From Phaeobacter sp. QD34_24 (GTDB taxonomy: Bacteria > Pseudomonadota > Alphaproteobacteria > Rhodobacterales > Rhodobacteraceae), in assembly GCF_028890115.1 (NCBI RefSeq), contig NZ_JARCJD010000006.1, positions 124,001-188,000 on the forward strand: a stretch of 64,000 bases of DNA, written 5' to 3'. Below the pieces are notes generated by a model. The model had not been told where the DNA came from. It worked only from the letters and a program-made list of their open reading frames with translations, and made no database searches. The translations under genes were made by a program, and so were the position numbers. Position 1 is the stretch's first letter. Each line of letters opens with the position of its first letter. Shown one piece after another: positions 33,679 to 42,791 of the stretch.

Positions 33679-34461
33679 CTAGCGAGGTGTGTCTTCGGGA
33701 AAGACCGGATCTGGGTAGTCGACGCGTGCAAGGTAGAGGCCCTGTCCGGGGCAGACCGGGCCGCAGGCGGCGCGATCGCAGGCCTCTAGCGCGGACTTTA
33801 CATCAGCAGGGGACCAGCTGCCTGCGCCGACACGTTCCAGAGTGCCTACGAAGCTGCGCACCTGATTGTGCAGGAAGCTGCGGGCGCGTACGTGGAAGTG
33901 CACCTCGGGTCCGGTGAAACCTGTCACGCGTTCCACCCGCAGCTCGTCCAGCGTCTTGACCGGGCTTTGCGCCTGGCAGATGGACGAGCGGAAGGTGGTG
34001 AAATCGTGCCGCCCCAGGAGGTTGTTCGCCGCCTCCTGCATCGCTGCCACATCCAGATCATGGGATATCTGCCAGACCTGTCCCGCCTCATGGGTGGCCG
34101 GGGCGCGGCGCATCAGGAGGCGGAAGAGATACTGCCGTTCAACTGCCGTGAACCTTGCATGCCAGTCATCCGCGACCCTGGCGCAGGCGGTGATCGCCAC
34201 CGGTGCCGGTTTCAGGTGATAGTTCAGCGCTTCGGACAGGCGGAAGGGATCCCAGTCCTTTTGCAGGTCGCAATGGGCCACTTGTCCCAGCGCGTGAACG
34301 CCCGCATCGGTGCGCCCGGCGGCGGCGATGGTATGCTCGCCCGGTTCCAGCCGCGCCAGCGCAGCCTCGATCGCCCCCTGTACCGAGGGCTGATCCTTCT
34401 GTCGTTGCCAGCCCGCGAAAGGGGCGCCGTGATATTCGACTTTCAATGCAAAACGCGCCAT
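33679..34461 (-). CDS. truA: tRNA pseudouridine(38-40) synthase TruA
   Basis: 260-aa cytoplasmic enzyme that converts uridines 38-40 of the anticodon arm to pseudouridine. The catalytic Asp lies in [19 protein letters not shown] (about 47-65). The N-terminal strand [18 protein letters not shown] and the C-terminal [20 protein letters not shown] are characteristic. Convergent with the thioesterase gene across repeat copy 1. The 145-bp gap to the divergent ycjX gene holds their promoters; no motif was assigned. Confidence 0.95.
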   Translation of the reverse strand: MARFALKVEYHGAPFAGWQRQKDQPSVQGAIEAALARLEPGEHTIAAAGRTDAGVHALGQVAHCDLQKDWDPFRLSEALNYHLKPAPVAITACARVADDWHARFTAVERQYLFRLLMRRAPATHEAGQVWQISHDLDVAAMQEAANNLLGRHDFTTFRSSICQAQSPVKTLDELRVERVTGFTGPEVHFHVRARSFLHNQVRSFVGTLERVGAGSWSPADVKSALEACDRAACGPVCPGQGLYLARVDYPDPVFPEDTPR

Positions 34462-34606
34462 GGCGGGGCGATAGCGCGGGCTGCGGCGCGAGACAAGCCC
34501 CTTGCCGCTGCGGCGCTCTGCACTGGTAACCCCGGGCCGGGCTGCCTATCTTGGTCCTGTCGGCGGAAAGGCCGGATCAGAATGCAAGGCAACAGAAGGC
34601 AGGCGC

Positions 34607-36025
34607 GTGGTACTGACATCCCTAGCCGACAGCACGGCCCGCCGGGTCGAGGCGCTGGGCAGCAGCCTGTCGGAGACGTTTCTGGAACCGACCGTACGCC
34701 TTGGGGTTACCGGCCTGGCGCGGGCGGGCAAGACGGTTTTCATCACCTCGCTGGTGGCCAACCTGATGAACCGGGGCCGCATGTTGCAACTGTCAGCGGC
34801 GCGGGACGGGCGCATAGAGGCCGCCTTTCTGCAGCCCCAACCCGACGACACCGTGCCGCGTTTCGATTATGAGGCCCATCTTGCGGCTCTCACCGGTCCC
34901 GCGCCCCATTGGCCCGAAAGCACCCGCGCAGTCTCTGAACTGCGGCTCAGCCTGAAGGTGCGGCCCACGGGGCTGCTGGCCGGGCTGCAGGGGCCGCGGG
35001 TGCTGCATCTTGATATCGTGGACTACCCGGGAGAGTGGTTGCTGGATCTGGCGCTGCTGGACAAGAGCTACGATCAATGGGCGGCCGAGGTTCTGGCCCG
35101 GATCGAGGCGCGGGTGCAGGCGAAAGACTTCCTGTCTGTTGTCACCGCCACCGATCCCGATGCCGCCCATGGTGAGCCGCACGCCCAGAGCCTGGCTGCG
35201 GCTTTCACCGGATACCTGCAGGCGGCCCGCGAGGCCGGGTTTTATGATTGCACGCCGGGGCGCTTCTTGTTGCCCGGCGATCTGGCGGGGTCTCCGGTTC
35301 TGACCTTTGCGCCGCTGCCGACAGGTCAAGGCACGGCGCCCCGTGGCAGCCTGCGCCGCGAGATGGCGCGCCGCTATGAGGCCTATAAGGCGCAGGTGGT
35401 GAAACCCTTCTTTCGCGATCACTTTTCCCGCATCGATCGACAGGTGGTGCTGGTGGATGCGCTTGGGGCCATTCATTCCGGCCCCGCTGCGGTCGAGGAT
35501 CTGCGTCAGTCGATGGCGGATATCCTTGCCGCCTTCCGCCCCGGTCGTAATCGGTTCCTGACCCGGATCCTTGGCGGCAAGCGGGTGGAAAAGATCCTGT
35601 TCGCAGCGACCAAGGCGGATCATCTCCATCACGAACAGCATCCGCAGCTGACCGCGATCATCGAGGCGCTGACGCGGGAGGCACAGGATCGGGCACGTTT
35701 CGCCGGGGCCGAGACGGCGGCGCTGGCGCTGGCCTCGATCCGGGCCACGACCGAGGAAATGCGCCGACATGACGGGAAAGACCTGCCTTGCGTGCGTGGC
35801 ACCCTGTTGGACAGCGGGCGACAGGCGGCCTTTTACCCCGGTGCGCTGCCTCGGGATCCGGGCAAGCTGTTGATCCCGGCGCGCCAGGGCGCCGAGGCCT
35901 GGCTTGAGGGTGAGTTTCAGGCGATGCGCTTTGCCCCGGCGGTGCTGGATCTGAAACCCGGAGACGGCCCGCCGCACATCCGGCTGGACCGGGCGGCGGA
36001 CTTTCTGATCGGAGACCGGCTATGA
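34607..36025 (+). CDS. ycjX: YcjX-family P-loop GTPase/ATPase
   Basis: 472-aa protein of the YcjX (DUF463) family, an AAA-like or dynamin-related NTPase linked to envelope stress and paired with YcjF. P-loop GLARAGKT at 36-43, DYPGEWLLDLALLDKSYDQW (about 138-157) as the DxxG-like switch region, and ATKADHLHHEQHP (about 327) as the specificity loop. The GTG at 34607 (VLTSLADSTARR) is chosen because homologues begin this way; the longer frame has no support. It heads an operon with a GNAT gene and the YcjF-like gene through two ATGA overlaps. Confidence 0.85.
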   Translation: MVLTSLADSTARRVEALGSSLSETFLEPTVRLGVTGLARAGKTVFITSLVANLMNRGRMLQLSAARDGRIEAAFLQPQPDDTVPRFDYEAHLAALTGPAPHWPESTRAVSELRLSLKVRPTGLLAGLQGPRVLHLDIVDYPGEWLLDLALLDKSYDQWAAEVLARIEARVQAKDFLSVVTATDPDAAHGEPHAQSLAAAFTGYLQAAREAGFYDCTPGRFLLPGDLAGSPVLTFAPLPTGQGTAPRGSLRREMARRYEAYKAQVVKPFFRDHFSRIDRQVVLVDALGAIHSGPAAVEDLRQSMADILAAFRPGRNRFLTRILGGKRVEKILFAATKADHLHHEQHPQLTAIIEALTREAQDRARFAGAETAALALASIRATTEEMRRHDGKDLPCVRGTLLDSGRQAAFYPGALPRDPGKLLIPARQGAEAWLEGEFQAMRFAPAVLDLKPGDGPPHIRLDRAADFLIGDRL

Positions 36026-36576
36026 CCCAGATGCAAACCCTGACCCTGCGCCCGGCGCGGTCCACCGATGCAGGCGGGATGGGAGAGATCCTGCACCGGT
36101 TCGAGATGGAAACAGCTTGGATGCCGAAACAGCATTCCGGTGCCGAGGCAATTGGCTTTTGCGGGGTGATGATCGATCGTGGCTGGGTCACCGTGGTCGA
36201 GGGGGATGGCGCAATCCTTGGGTTTCTGGCCCGGGACGGGGATGAAATCTGTTCGCTCTACGTGACGCCCGAGGCCCGTGGCGGCGGCATTGGGAAACGC
36301 CTTTTGGATGCGGCCAAGATCGCGGTTTGCAAGGGTGGAAACGACGGCACCGCCGATACTGACGACAGGGACGAGAGGAACGACAGGGTCGGAGAGGCGG
36401 ATCCGGCCCGGCTCAGCCTTCGCACCTTTCAGGCCAATGAGGGCGCACAGCGGTTCTATCTGCGTGAAGGCTTTGCCGAGGTCGGGCGCAGCGATGGGGC
36501 GCAGAATGACGAAGGCCTGCCGGATATCGAATATGTCTGGCCCGCGTCACCCAATCCGAAGGAGCGCGCCGGATGA
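36022..36576 (+). CDS. GNAT-family N-acetyltransferase with an acidic insertion
   Basis: 184-aa acetyl-CoA-dependent acyltransferase. The acetyl-CoA pyrophosphate loop is EARGGGIGKRLLDAA (about 90-104) after the strand DEICSLYVTP. Between this helix and the strand ARLSLRTFQANEGAQRFYL there is an unusual Asp/Glu/Arg-rich stretch (about residues 110-132, including DGTADTDDRDERNDRVGEAD) where GNAT proteins normally have a short turn. It overlaps ycjX and the ycjF-like gene by 4 bp each, so all three are made together. The acetylated target is unknown. Confidence 0.82.
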   Translation: MTQMQTLTLRPARSTDAGGMGEILHRFEMETAWMPKQHSGAEAIGFCGVMIDRGWVTVVEGDGAILGFLARDGDEICSLYVTPEARGGGIGKRLLDAAKIAVCKGGNDGTADTDDRDERNDRVGEADPARLSLRTFQANEGAQRFYLREGFAEVGRSDGAQNDEGLPDIEYVWPASPNPKERAG

Positions 36577-37610
36577 CCCAGGGCCCCGTTGTCTTTGATC
36601 TGGAGCATGACCCGCAGCCCGCCCCCAAGGTGAGCGATGCGGCTCCGGTGCCGGAGGCCCATACAGGCGAGGGGGGCGATACAGCCCCTGCCGCGATGGC
36701 GCGCATGGCGGTTGCTGCCACGCGCCGACCCTCGCGCGTCGGGCGGTGGTTCTGGCGCATCCTCCTGGCGGTGCTTGCCGCTGTGTTGTCGGTGGCGGCC
36801 TGGGATTTTGCCACCGGGTTGATCGACAGGATCCCGGTCTTGGGATGGATGGTGAGCGCGGGGCTGGTCCTGGCGCTGGCACTGGCGCTGATCATGATCT
36901 TGCGGGAAGGGCTGGCCCTCGCGCGGCTCCGGCGCATTGACGATCTGCGCCAGGCGGCGATCCAGGCTCGCAGCCTGGCAGCGGAGGGGCCGGTAGCGGT
37001 TCAGGCGTTTCAGGCGCGGCTGGTCCGGTTTTACGCTCATCGCAGCGATCTGTCCTGGCACCGTGCCCGACTGGCAGAGCGCTCTGCGGAGCTGATCGAT
37101 GGGGATACGGTTCTGGATCTGATCGAGGATGAACTCCTGGCCCCACTGGACGCGCGTGCCCTGGCAGAGGTGGAGGCGACCGCCCGGCAGGTTGCCTTGG
37201 TGACAGCCCTGGTGCCGCTGGCGCTTGCGGATGTGGTGGTGGCCCTGGTGGCCTCGGTCCGGATGATCCGCCGGGTGGCCGAGATCTATGGCGGGCGTTC
37301 GGGGCTGTTCGGATCCTGGCGCCTGATGCGGACGGTTTTGGCACATCTCGCGGCCACGGGGGCCATTGCGGCCGGGGAGGACATGCTTGATACGGTGCTG
37401 GGCGGCTCTGTCCTGTCAAAACTCTCGCGTCGCTTTGGCGAAGGCGTGGTGAATGGCGCGCTCTCGGCGCGGGTGGGGATCGCTGCAATGGAGGTCTGTC
37501 GGCCGATGCCCTTTTCCGAGCGGCACAGGCCCGCAACCCGCAAGGTGATCAAAGGCGCGCTGTCCGGGCTGTTTTCCCGCAGTAAATCCACCGAAGGATC
37601 TGGCGGCTGA
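36573..37610 (+). CDS. YcjF-family (TIGR01620/DUF697) inner-membrane protein
   Basis: 345-aa membrane protein. A long polar N-terminus is followed by two adjacent helices at about 65-110 (WRILLAVLAAVLSVAAWDFA and MVSAGLVLALALALIMI), a helical cytoplasmic part, and the DUF697 region ALVTALVPLALADVVVALVA then RMIRRVAEIYGGRSG (about 208-245). YcjF partners YcjX in proteobacteria. The gene overlaps the GNAT stop (ATGA). Downstream, a 318-bp gap holds repeat copy 2. Confidence 0.82.
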   Translation: MTQGPVVFDLEHDPQPAPKVSDAAPVPEAHTGEGGDTAPAAMARMAVAATRRPSRVGRWFWRILLAVLAAVLSVAAWDFATGLIDRIPVLGWMVSAGLVLALALALIMILREGLALARLRRIDDLRQAAIQARSLAAEGPVAVQAFQARLVRFYAHRSDLSWHRARLAERSAELIDGDTVLDLIEDELLAPLDARALAEVEATARQVALVTALVPLALADVVVALVASVRMIRRVAEIYGGRSGLFGSWRLMRTVLAHLAATGAIAAGEDMLDTVLGGSVLSKLSRRFGEGVVNGALSARVGIAAMEVCRPMPFSERHRPATRKVIKGALSGLFSRSKSTEGSGG

Positions 37611-37648
37611 TCCGGCGCCAAGAAGCCGTCCGGGACAGGTCTTCGGAG

Positions 37649-37850
37649 GGGCTCCCGCCCGGGCCACGGCCGTCTGGCGACCGCCTTGCACGGTTGGGCC
37701 CAGCGCCGCTGTCGCGGCGCGGTCACTCTGGTCCGGAAAACCGGTGGCTAGATCCTACGGGCGCGCGGCGCCCTGCGCCGCGCCAGGCCCAAGCCTGCCA
37801 GGGTGAGGGGCGCAGGCACCTCAACCGAGGGCGCGGGAGGGCTCCGCTTC
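37649..37850. repeat. Dispersed structured intergenic element, copy 2 (lacks the core)
   Basis: Between the ycjF-like and VIT1-type genes. Left end GGCTCCCGCCC (37650-37660); CGGTTGGGCC and hairpin GCGCCGC-TGTC-GCGGCGC (37703-37720); then only about 45 bp without the second hairpin or the TCAAGGG/CCCTTGA core; then the inverted unit GCGCGGCG-CCCTG-CGCCGCGC with CAGGCCCAA (to 37792) and right end GGGCGCGGGAGG (near 37829). Both outer arms are kept, so this looks like an internal deletion or a short form. The rest of the 318-bp gap shows nothing else. Confidence 0.75.
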
Positions 37851-37928
37851 GGTCGGCATGTTGATCTGTCGCAAGACGTGCTCGGGTCAATGCGATAGTC
37901 TGGGCGGACCCGCATAAGGAAGCTCGCC

Positions 37929-38642
37929 ATGGCAGTTGAACACGGCCACAGCCCGCAAGAAATCCAGGACCGTATCGGAGCGCCCCCGGGGCGCGGCCTG
38001 TTGCGGGATATCGTCTATGGCGGCATTGATGGCTCGGTCACAACCTTTGCCATCGTGGCTGGGGTCGCGGGGGCGGGGCTGTCGCCCTTCGTGATCGTGG
38101 CGCTTGGCCTGGCCAATGTGCTGGCAGACGGGTTCTCCATGGCGGCTGGCAACTATTCGGGCACCAAGGCCGAGCTGGACGACATCCGCCGCCTGCGCCA
38201 GATCGAGAACCGGCACATCGACACCTACCCGGACGGCGAGCGCGGAGAGGTGCGCGAGATCCTGCGGCTCAAGGGATTGAGCGGGCGGGTGCTGGAAGAG
38301 GCAACCGATGAGATCTGCAAGAGCCGCGACACCTGGGTCGATCTGATGATCGAGGGGGAATACGGTCTCTCGGGCGTCGATCCGCGCCCGATGAAGGCTG
38401 CCGTGGCCACCTTTGCCGCCTTCATGGTGGCGGGGATGATCCCGCTGCTGCCCTTCCTGTTCGGGCTTCAGAATGCCTTTGCGGTCTCATCCTGGATGAC
38501 CATGGGCTGTTTCTTCGCCATCGGCGCCTTCAAGAGCCGTTGGTCCCTTGCGCCCTGGTGGCGGTCGGGCACAGAAACGCTGCTGATCGGCGGTGCGGCG
38601 GCGGCCATGGCCTATGGGGTCGGGCTGCTGTTCCACGCCTGA
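37929..38642 (+). CDS. VIT1/CCC1-type transporter (Fe2+/Mn2+ family)
   Basis: 237-aa inner-membrane protein with about five helices. Conserved block RDIVYGGIDGSVTTFAIVAG (about 25-44), ANVLADGFSMAAGNYSGTKA (about 63-82) with the Asp and Met residues that line the metal path, and the cytoplasmic helical region with several Glu residues (RGEVREILRLKG, LEEATDEICKS) that in VIT1 binds metal. Then PLLPFLFGL. Stands alone. Role: probably export or compartmental removal of iron or manganese; specificity inferred. Confidence 0.82.
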   Translation: MAVEHGHSPQEIQDRIGAPPGRGLLRDIVYGGIDGSVTTFAIVAGVAGAGLSPFVIVALGLANVLADGFSMAAGNYSGTKAELDDIRRLRQIENRHIDTYPDGERGEVREILRLKGLSGRVLEEATDEICKSRDTWVDLMIEGEYGLSGVDPRPMKAAVATFAAFMVAGMIPLLPFLFGLQNAFAVSSWMTMGCFFAIGAFKSRWSLAPWWRSGTETLLIGGAAAAMAYGVGLLFHA

Positions 38643-38762
38643 CGGGGGCACTTGCCGTCTGGCAAATATTTCCTGCGCGAAACCTGTCAGAGGTCTTTCT
38701 ACACTGAATACCATTTCCCACCCGTGGCGTGCGGCTTGGCCAGATCGCATATGCCATGATGG

Positions 38763-38797
38763 AAAACATGCGCCCCCTATAATTGGGGGGCGCATGT
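38763..38797 (-). terminator. Rho-independent terminator of the lipoprotein gene
   Basis: On the minus strand ACATGCGCCCCC, a short A/T loop and GGGGGCGCATGT (38797-38766) form a 12-bp stem followed by a TTTT run. It begins 5 bp after the stop of the minus-strand lipoprotein gene. The 159-bp gap to the VIT1-type gene holds nothing else recognisable. Confidence 0.8.
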
Positions 38798-38801
38798 CGC
38801 A

Positions 38802-39335
38802 TCAGTTCAGTTTCACCAGGTTCGGGTAGCCCCAGACGTCCTTGGACTTGTCGCGTGCGCTGGCATGTCCGGCGGTGATGGCCGCGCCAAGCAGACCGAA
38901 ACCGAACAGCATGTGACCGGCTGCCGCGGCCTGCACCGCCTGCTGGGTCAGGTTGACCACCGATACGGTTTTGGCGACCTCGTCACGCTCCGAGCTGCAG
39001 GTGACGGTCATCGGCGGCGTCTCTTCGCCATAGCTGGGCAGGTTCAGCTGCGCCGGTGCGGTAAAGGCCGCCTTGAAATAGGGGCTGCTTGCGACACAGT
39101 CCTTCGGTCGGCTGGAGACCGGGCTTGCCGAGTAGGAATTGTCGTGCACGTATTTGATTGTGACGGGCAGCACGTTGACAGGCGTTTGCTTCTTGCCCGC
39201 CTTGGTCAGCTGAACTTCTGTCGATTGATTGCGGGAAACGATCTGCTGGCTGCCGTCCCCTTCGGCCGTTGTGGTGTTGCATCCGGCCATGAGGGAGAGC
39301 GCGCCCAGCAGCGCGGGTAGAATAGCGTATTTCAC
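38802..39335 (-). CDS. Hypothetical lipoprotein
   Basis: 177-aa predicted lipoprotein; function not recognised. A GTG at 39335 with AGGGAC upstream begins a type II signal peptide (VKYAILPALLGALSLMAGC) with lipobox LMAGC. The mature part is polar (TEVQLTKAGKKQTPVNVLPV), includes a Cys pair (CVASSPYFKAAF and TVTCSSERD) that may form a disulfide, and has a hydrophobic helix near the C-terminus (AAAAGHMLFGFGLLGAAITA). Divergent from ileS. A longer ATG start exists but would bury the signal peptide. Confidence 0.65.
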   Translation of the reverse strand: MKYAILPALLGALSLMAGCNTTTAEGDGSQQIVSRNQSTEVQLTKAGKKQTPVNVLPVTIKYVHDNSYSASPVSSRPKDCVASSPYFKAAFTAPAQLNLPSYGEETPPMTVTCSSERDEVAKTVSVVNLTQQAVQAAAAGHMLFGFGLLGAAITAGHASARDKSKDVWGYPNLVKLN

Positions 39336-39507
39336 AAATAGTCCCTGTTGTTTTTGGTTGATTGTCGCAACGCAAATACCAGCCTGGGTGGCGTTGGACA
39401 ACCAGGCGGCTATTGCCGGACAACCGGGCGGGCATTGAAGGGCGTTGAATGGGGCTCAGGCGTGGTTGAAAGAAGCACGGCGGTGACCGTGTCGCAGCGC
39501 TGCATGC

Positions 39508-39536
39508 TTTACCCTTGCCGAAAGCCGCCCTATAAG
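39508..39536 (+). promoter_or_regulatory. Candidate sigma-70 promoter of ileS
   Basis: TTTACC and TATAAG separated by 17 bp, about 160 bp upstream of the ileS ATG. It is the best -35/-10 match in the 360-bp divergent gap between the lipoprotein gene and ileS. The gap contains no other gene or structured element that could be recognised. Start site not proven. Confidence 0.4.
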
Positions 39537-39695
39537 GCGCCCATGTCACACCGCGCGGCCATCATTATTCGAATTACCTACCCGGCGCTCTGATCCCCTT
39601 CGCGGGAAACGCAGGAGCCGCCGGGCAAAGGTGCTTGAGCCATCGCACCGAACCGAATATCCCAAGACCGAACAGCCATTCAAAGGACGCCACCG

Positions 39696-42692
39696 ATGTG
39701 CGCCGATACGCCCCAGACCCCCGACTATAAAGACACGCTGAACCTGCCCAAGACCGATTTTCCCATGCGCGCCGGCCTGCCCAAGCGCGAGCCTGCCTGG
39801 CTGGAGCGTTGGGCCAGGATCGGCGTCTATGACCGCCTGCGGGAAAACAACCAAGGCCGCCAGCCGTTCACGCTGCACGATGGCCCTCCCTATGCCAACG
39901 GCCATCTGCACATCGGGCATGCGTTGAACAAGACCATCAAGGACATCATCGTGCGCTCGCACCAGATGATGGGCTACGACAGCCGCTATGTGCCGGGCTG
40001 GGACTGTCACGGTCTGCCGATCGAGTGGAAGATCGAGGAACAGTACCGCAAGAAGGGCAAGAACAAGGATGCGGTGCCGGTTGTCGAATTCCGCCAGGAA
40101 TGCCGCGCCTTTGCCGATGAATGGGTGAACATCCAGCGCGAGGAGTTCAAGCGTCTGGGCATCACCGGCAACTGGGCCGATCCATACCTGACGATGGATT
40201 ACCACGCCGAGGCGGTGATCGCGGGCGAATTCCAGAAGTTCCTGATGAACGGAACGCTCTATCAGGGGTCCAAACCCGTGATGTGGTCGCCGGTGGAGAA
40301 AACCGCCCTGGCCGAGGCCGAGGTGGAATACCACGACAAGGAAAGCTTCACCATCTGGGTGAAGTTCAAGGTCGTGCGTGGACCCGATAACAATTTTGGC
40401 GACACTCTCGCCAAGATTTATGTCAATGAAGAAGAAGGCAGAAGGCACGCGGAAGAGCGGATCTCGCGGCTTCTCGACGCCTATGTTGTGATCTGGACCA
40501 CCACTCCCTGGACCATGCCCTCGAACAAGGCCGTGGTTTACGGCGAGGACATTGCCTATGGCCTCTATGAGGTGACCGGCACGCCGGAGGAATCCTGGGT
40601 CAATGTGGGCGACAAATACGTTCTGGCCGACAATCTGGCGGCGGATGTGTTTAAACGCGCCCGCCTTGAGGACGGCCAGTGGACGCGTGTGGATGATGTT
40701 GACCAGTGGGAGCTGAAAGGGCTGCAATTGATGCACCCGCTGGCGGGCGCCGAAGGCGGCAATGGCGAATGGGACGACATCCGCGATTTTCGCGCGGCCG
40801 ATTTCGTGACCGACACCGAAGGCACCGGTTTCGTGCACTGCGCGCCCAGCCACGGGATGGAGGAATTCGAACTCTACCGTGACCTTGGCATGCTGGAGCA
40901 GGTCATCACCTATAACGTGATGGACGATGGCTCGTTCCGCGCCGATCTGCCCTTCTTTGGCGGCAAGTATATCCTCAACCGCAAGGGCGGCGAGGGCGAT
41001 GCCAACAAGACGGTGATCGACAAGCTGGTCGAGGTCGGCGGGCTGATGGCGCGCGGCAAGATCAAGCACAGCTACCCGCATTCCTGGCGTTCCAAGGCGC
41101 CGATCATCTATCGCAACACGCCGCAGTGGTTCGTGGCCGTGGATCGCGAGCTGGGCGATGGTCAGGATACCTACGGCAAGACCATCCGCGAACGCGCCCT
41201 GACCTCGATCGATCAACTGGTGAAATGGACGCCGCAGACCGGGCGCAATCGCCTCTATTCGATGATCGAAACCCGCCCCGACTGGGTGCTGTCGCGCCAG
41301 CGCGCCTGGGGCGTGCCGCTGACCTGCTTCACCAAGAAAGGCGCCCTGCCGACCGATGCGGACTTCCTCTTGCGCAATGACGAGGTGAACGCGCGTATCG
41401 TGGCCGCCTTTGACGAAAAGGGCGCCGATGTCTGGTACGAAGACGGCTTCAAGGAACAGGTTTTGGGCGGCATCGTCGATCCGGAGGCTTATGATCAGGT
41501 CTTTGACGTGCTGGATGTGTGGTTCGATAGCGGCTCCACCCATGCCTTTGTGCTGCGTGACCGCGCCGATGGCACCGAGGACGGCATCGCCGATGTCTAT
41601 ATGGAAGGTACCGACCAGCACCGCGGTTGGTTCCACTCATCCCTGCTGGAGGCCTGCGGCACCCTGGGCCGCGCGCCCTACCGCAACGTGGTGACCCACG
41701 GCTTCACGCTGGACGAGAAGGGCATGAAGATGTCCAAATCCCTTGGCAACACCATCGTGCCGGAAAAGGTCGTGCAGCAGTACGGCGCCGATATCCTGCG
41801 CCTGTGGGTGGCCCAGACCGACTACACCGCCGACCAGCGGATCGGCCCGGAGATCCTGAAAGGCACCGCCGACAGCTATCGCCGGCTGCGCAACACCATG
41901 CGCTTCATGCTGGGCAGCCTTGGCGATTTCTCGGAAGATCAGCGCGTTGCCCCCGCCGACATGCCCGAGCTGGAGCAATGGGTGCTGCACCGCCTGGCCG
42001 AGCTGGATCACACCGTGCGCGAAGGCTACAAGGCCTTTGATTTCAACGGCGTGTGGCAGGCGATCTTCAACTTTGCCACGGTGGATCTGTCGGCCTTCTA
42101 CTTCGACATCCGCAAGGATGCGCTCTACTGCGATGGCGATACGGCAAATGCCCGTGCCGCGCGCACCGTGCTGGACATCCTGTTCCACCGGCTCACCACC
42201 TGGCTGGCGCCGGTCCTGGTCTTCACCATGGAAGAGGTCTGGTTGGAGCGCTACCCGGGTGACGACAGCTCGGTGCACCTGGTGGATATCCCCGAAACGC
42301 CCGCCGATTGGCTGAACGAGTCGCTGGCGGCGAAATGGGCCGCGATCCGCCAGGCCCGCCGGGTGGTGACCTCGGCGCTGGAGATCCAGCGCACCGACAA
42401 GGTGATCGGTGCCTCGCTTGAGGCCGCCCCGGTGGTGCATCTGCGCGATGGCGATGTGCTGGCGGCGCTGAAATCGGTGAACTTCGCCGATATCTGCATC
42501 ACGTCTGACGTGGTCTTGACCGGCGATCCCGCCCCGGCCGAAGCCTTCCGCATGCCCGAGGTCGACGGTATCTCGGTGGTGTTTGAAAAGGCCGAAGGGC
42601 AGAAGTGTCAGCGTTGCTGGAAGATTCTGCCGGATGTGGGCAATCACGCCCATGCCGGTGTCTGCGGGCGCTGCAACAGCGCGCTGGGCTGA
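39696..42692 (+). CDS. ileS: Isoleucyl-tRNA synthetase
   Basis: 998-aa class I synthetase charging tRNA-Ile. HIGH motif at 72-75 (within PPYANGHLHIGHALNK), editing domain with VVIWTTTPWTMPSNKAV, KMSKS at 678-682 (GMKMSKSLGN) and a C-terminal zinc knuckle with CQRCW and CGRCNSALG. It is about 60 residues longer than the E. coli enzyme. Part of this is a stretch in the editing domain (about residues 228-259, RGPDNNFGDTLAKIYVNEEE and following) whose codons are AT-richer than the rest of the gene. Monocistronic, ending in a strong terminator. Confidence 0.96.
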   Translation: MCADTPQTPDYKDTLNLPKTDFPMRAGLPKREPAWLERWARIGVYDRLRENNQGRQPFTLHDGPPYANGHLHIGHALNKTIKDIIVRSHQMMGYDSRYVPGWDCHGLPIEWKIEEQYRKKGKNKDAVPVVEFRQECRAFADEWVNIQREEFKRLGITGNWADPYLTMDYHAEAVIAGEFQKFLMNGTLYQGSKPVMWSPVEKTALAEAEVEYHDKESFTIWVKFKVVRGPDNNFGDTLAKIYVNEEEGRRHAEERISRLLDAYVVIWTTTPWTMPSNKAVVYGEDIAYGLYEVTGTPEESWVNVGDKYVLADNLAADVFKRARLEDGQWTRVDDVDQWELKGLQLMHPLAGAEGGNGEWDDIRDFRAADFVTDTEGTGFVHCAPSHGMEEFELYRDLGMLEQVITYNVMDDGSFRADLPFFGGKYILNRKGGEGDANKTVIDKLVEVGGLMARGKIKHSYPHSWRSKAPIIYRNTPQWFVAVDRELGDGQDTYGKTIRERALTSIDQLVKWTPQTGRNRLYSMIETRPDWVLSRQRAWGVPLTCFTKKGALPTDADFLLRNDEVNARIVAAFDEKGADVWYEDGFKEQVLGGIVDPEAYDQVFDVLDVWFDSGSTHAFVLRDRADGTEDGIADVYMEGTDQHRGWFHSSLLEACGTLGRAPYRNVVTHGFTLDEKGMKMSKSLGNTIVPEKVVQQYGADILRLWVAQTDYTADQRIGPEILKGTADSYRRLRNTMRFMLGSLGDFSEDQRVAPADMPELEQWVLHRLAELDHTVREGYKAFDFNGVWQAIFNFATVDLSAFYFDIRKDALYCDGDTANARAARTVLDILFHRLTTWLAPVLVFTMEEVWLERYPGDDSSVHLVDIPETPADWLNESLAAKWAAIRQARRVVTSALEIQRTDKVIGASLEAAPVVHLRDGDVLAALKSVNFADICITSDVVLTGDPAPAEAFRMPEVDGISVVFEKAEGQKCQRCWKILPDVGNHAHAGVCGRCNSALG

Positions 42693-42733
42693 CCCGGATC
42701 CACAGGGCGATCTGGCAGCCGTTAAAGGCTGCC

Positions 42734-42774
42734 GCGCCGCCGCGACCCTCGATGGGTTGCGGCGGCGCTTTTTT
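42734..42774 (+). terminator. Rho-independent terminator of ileS
   Basis: GCGCCGCCGCGACCC and GGGTTGCGGCGGCGC pair over 15 bp (one G-U) around a TCGAT loop and are followed by six T residues. It starts about 40 bp after the ileS stop and precedes the 3' end of the convergent hypothetical gene. Confidence 0.92.
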
Positions 42775-42791
42775 GTTCAGTCGAATGGGGT

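Noticed and set aside
39546-41636. 696-codon minus-strand frame opposite ileS
   Set aside because: Antisense shadow; ileS has all catalytic motifs on the plus strand.
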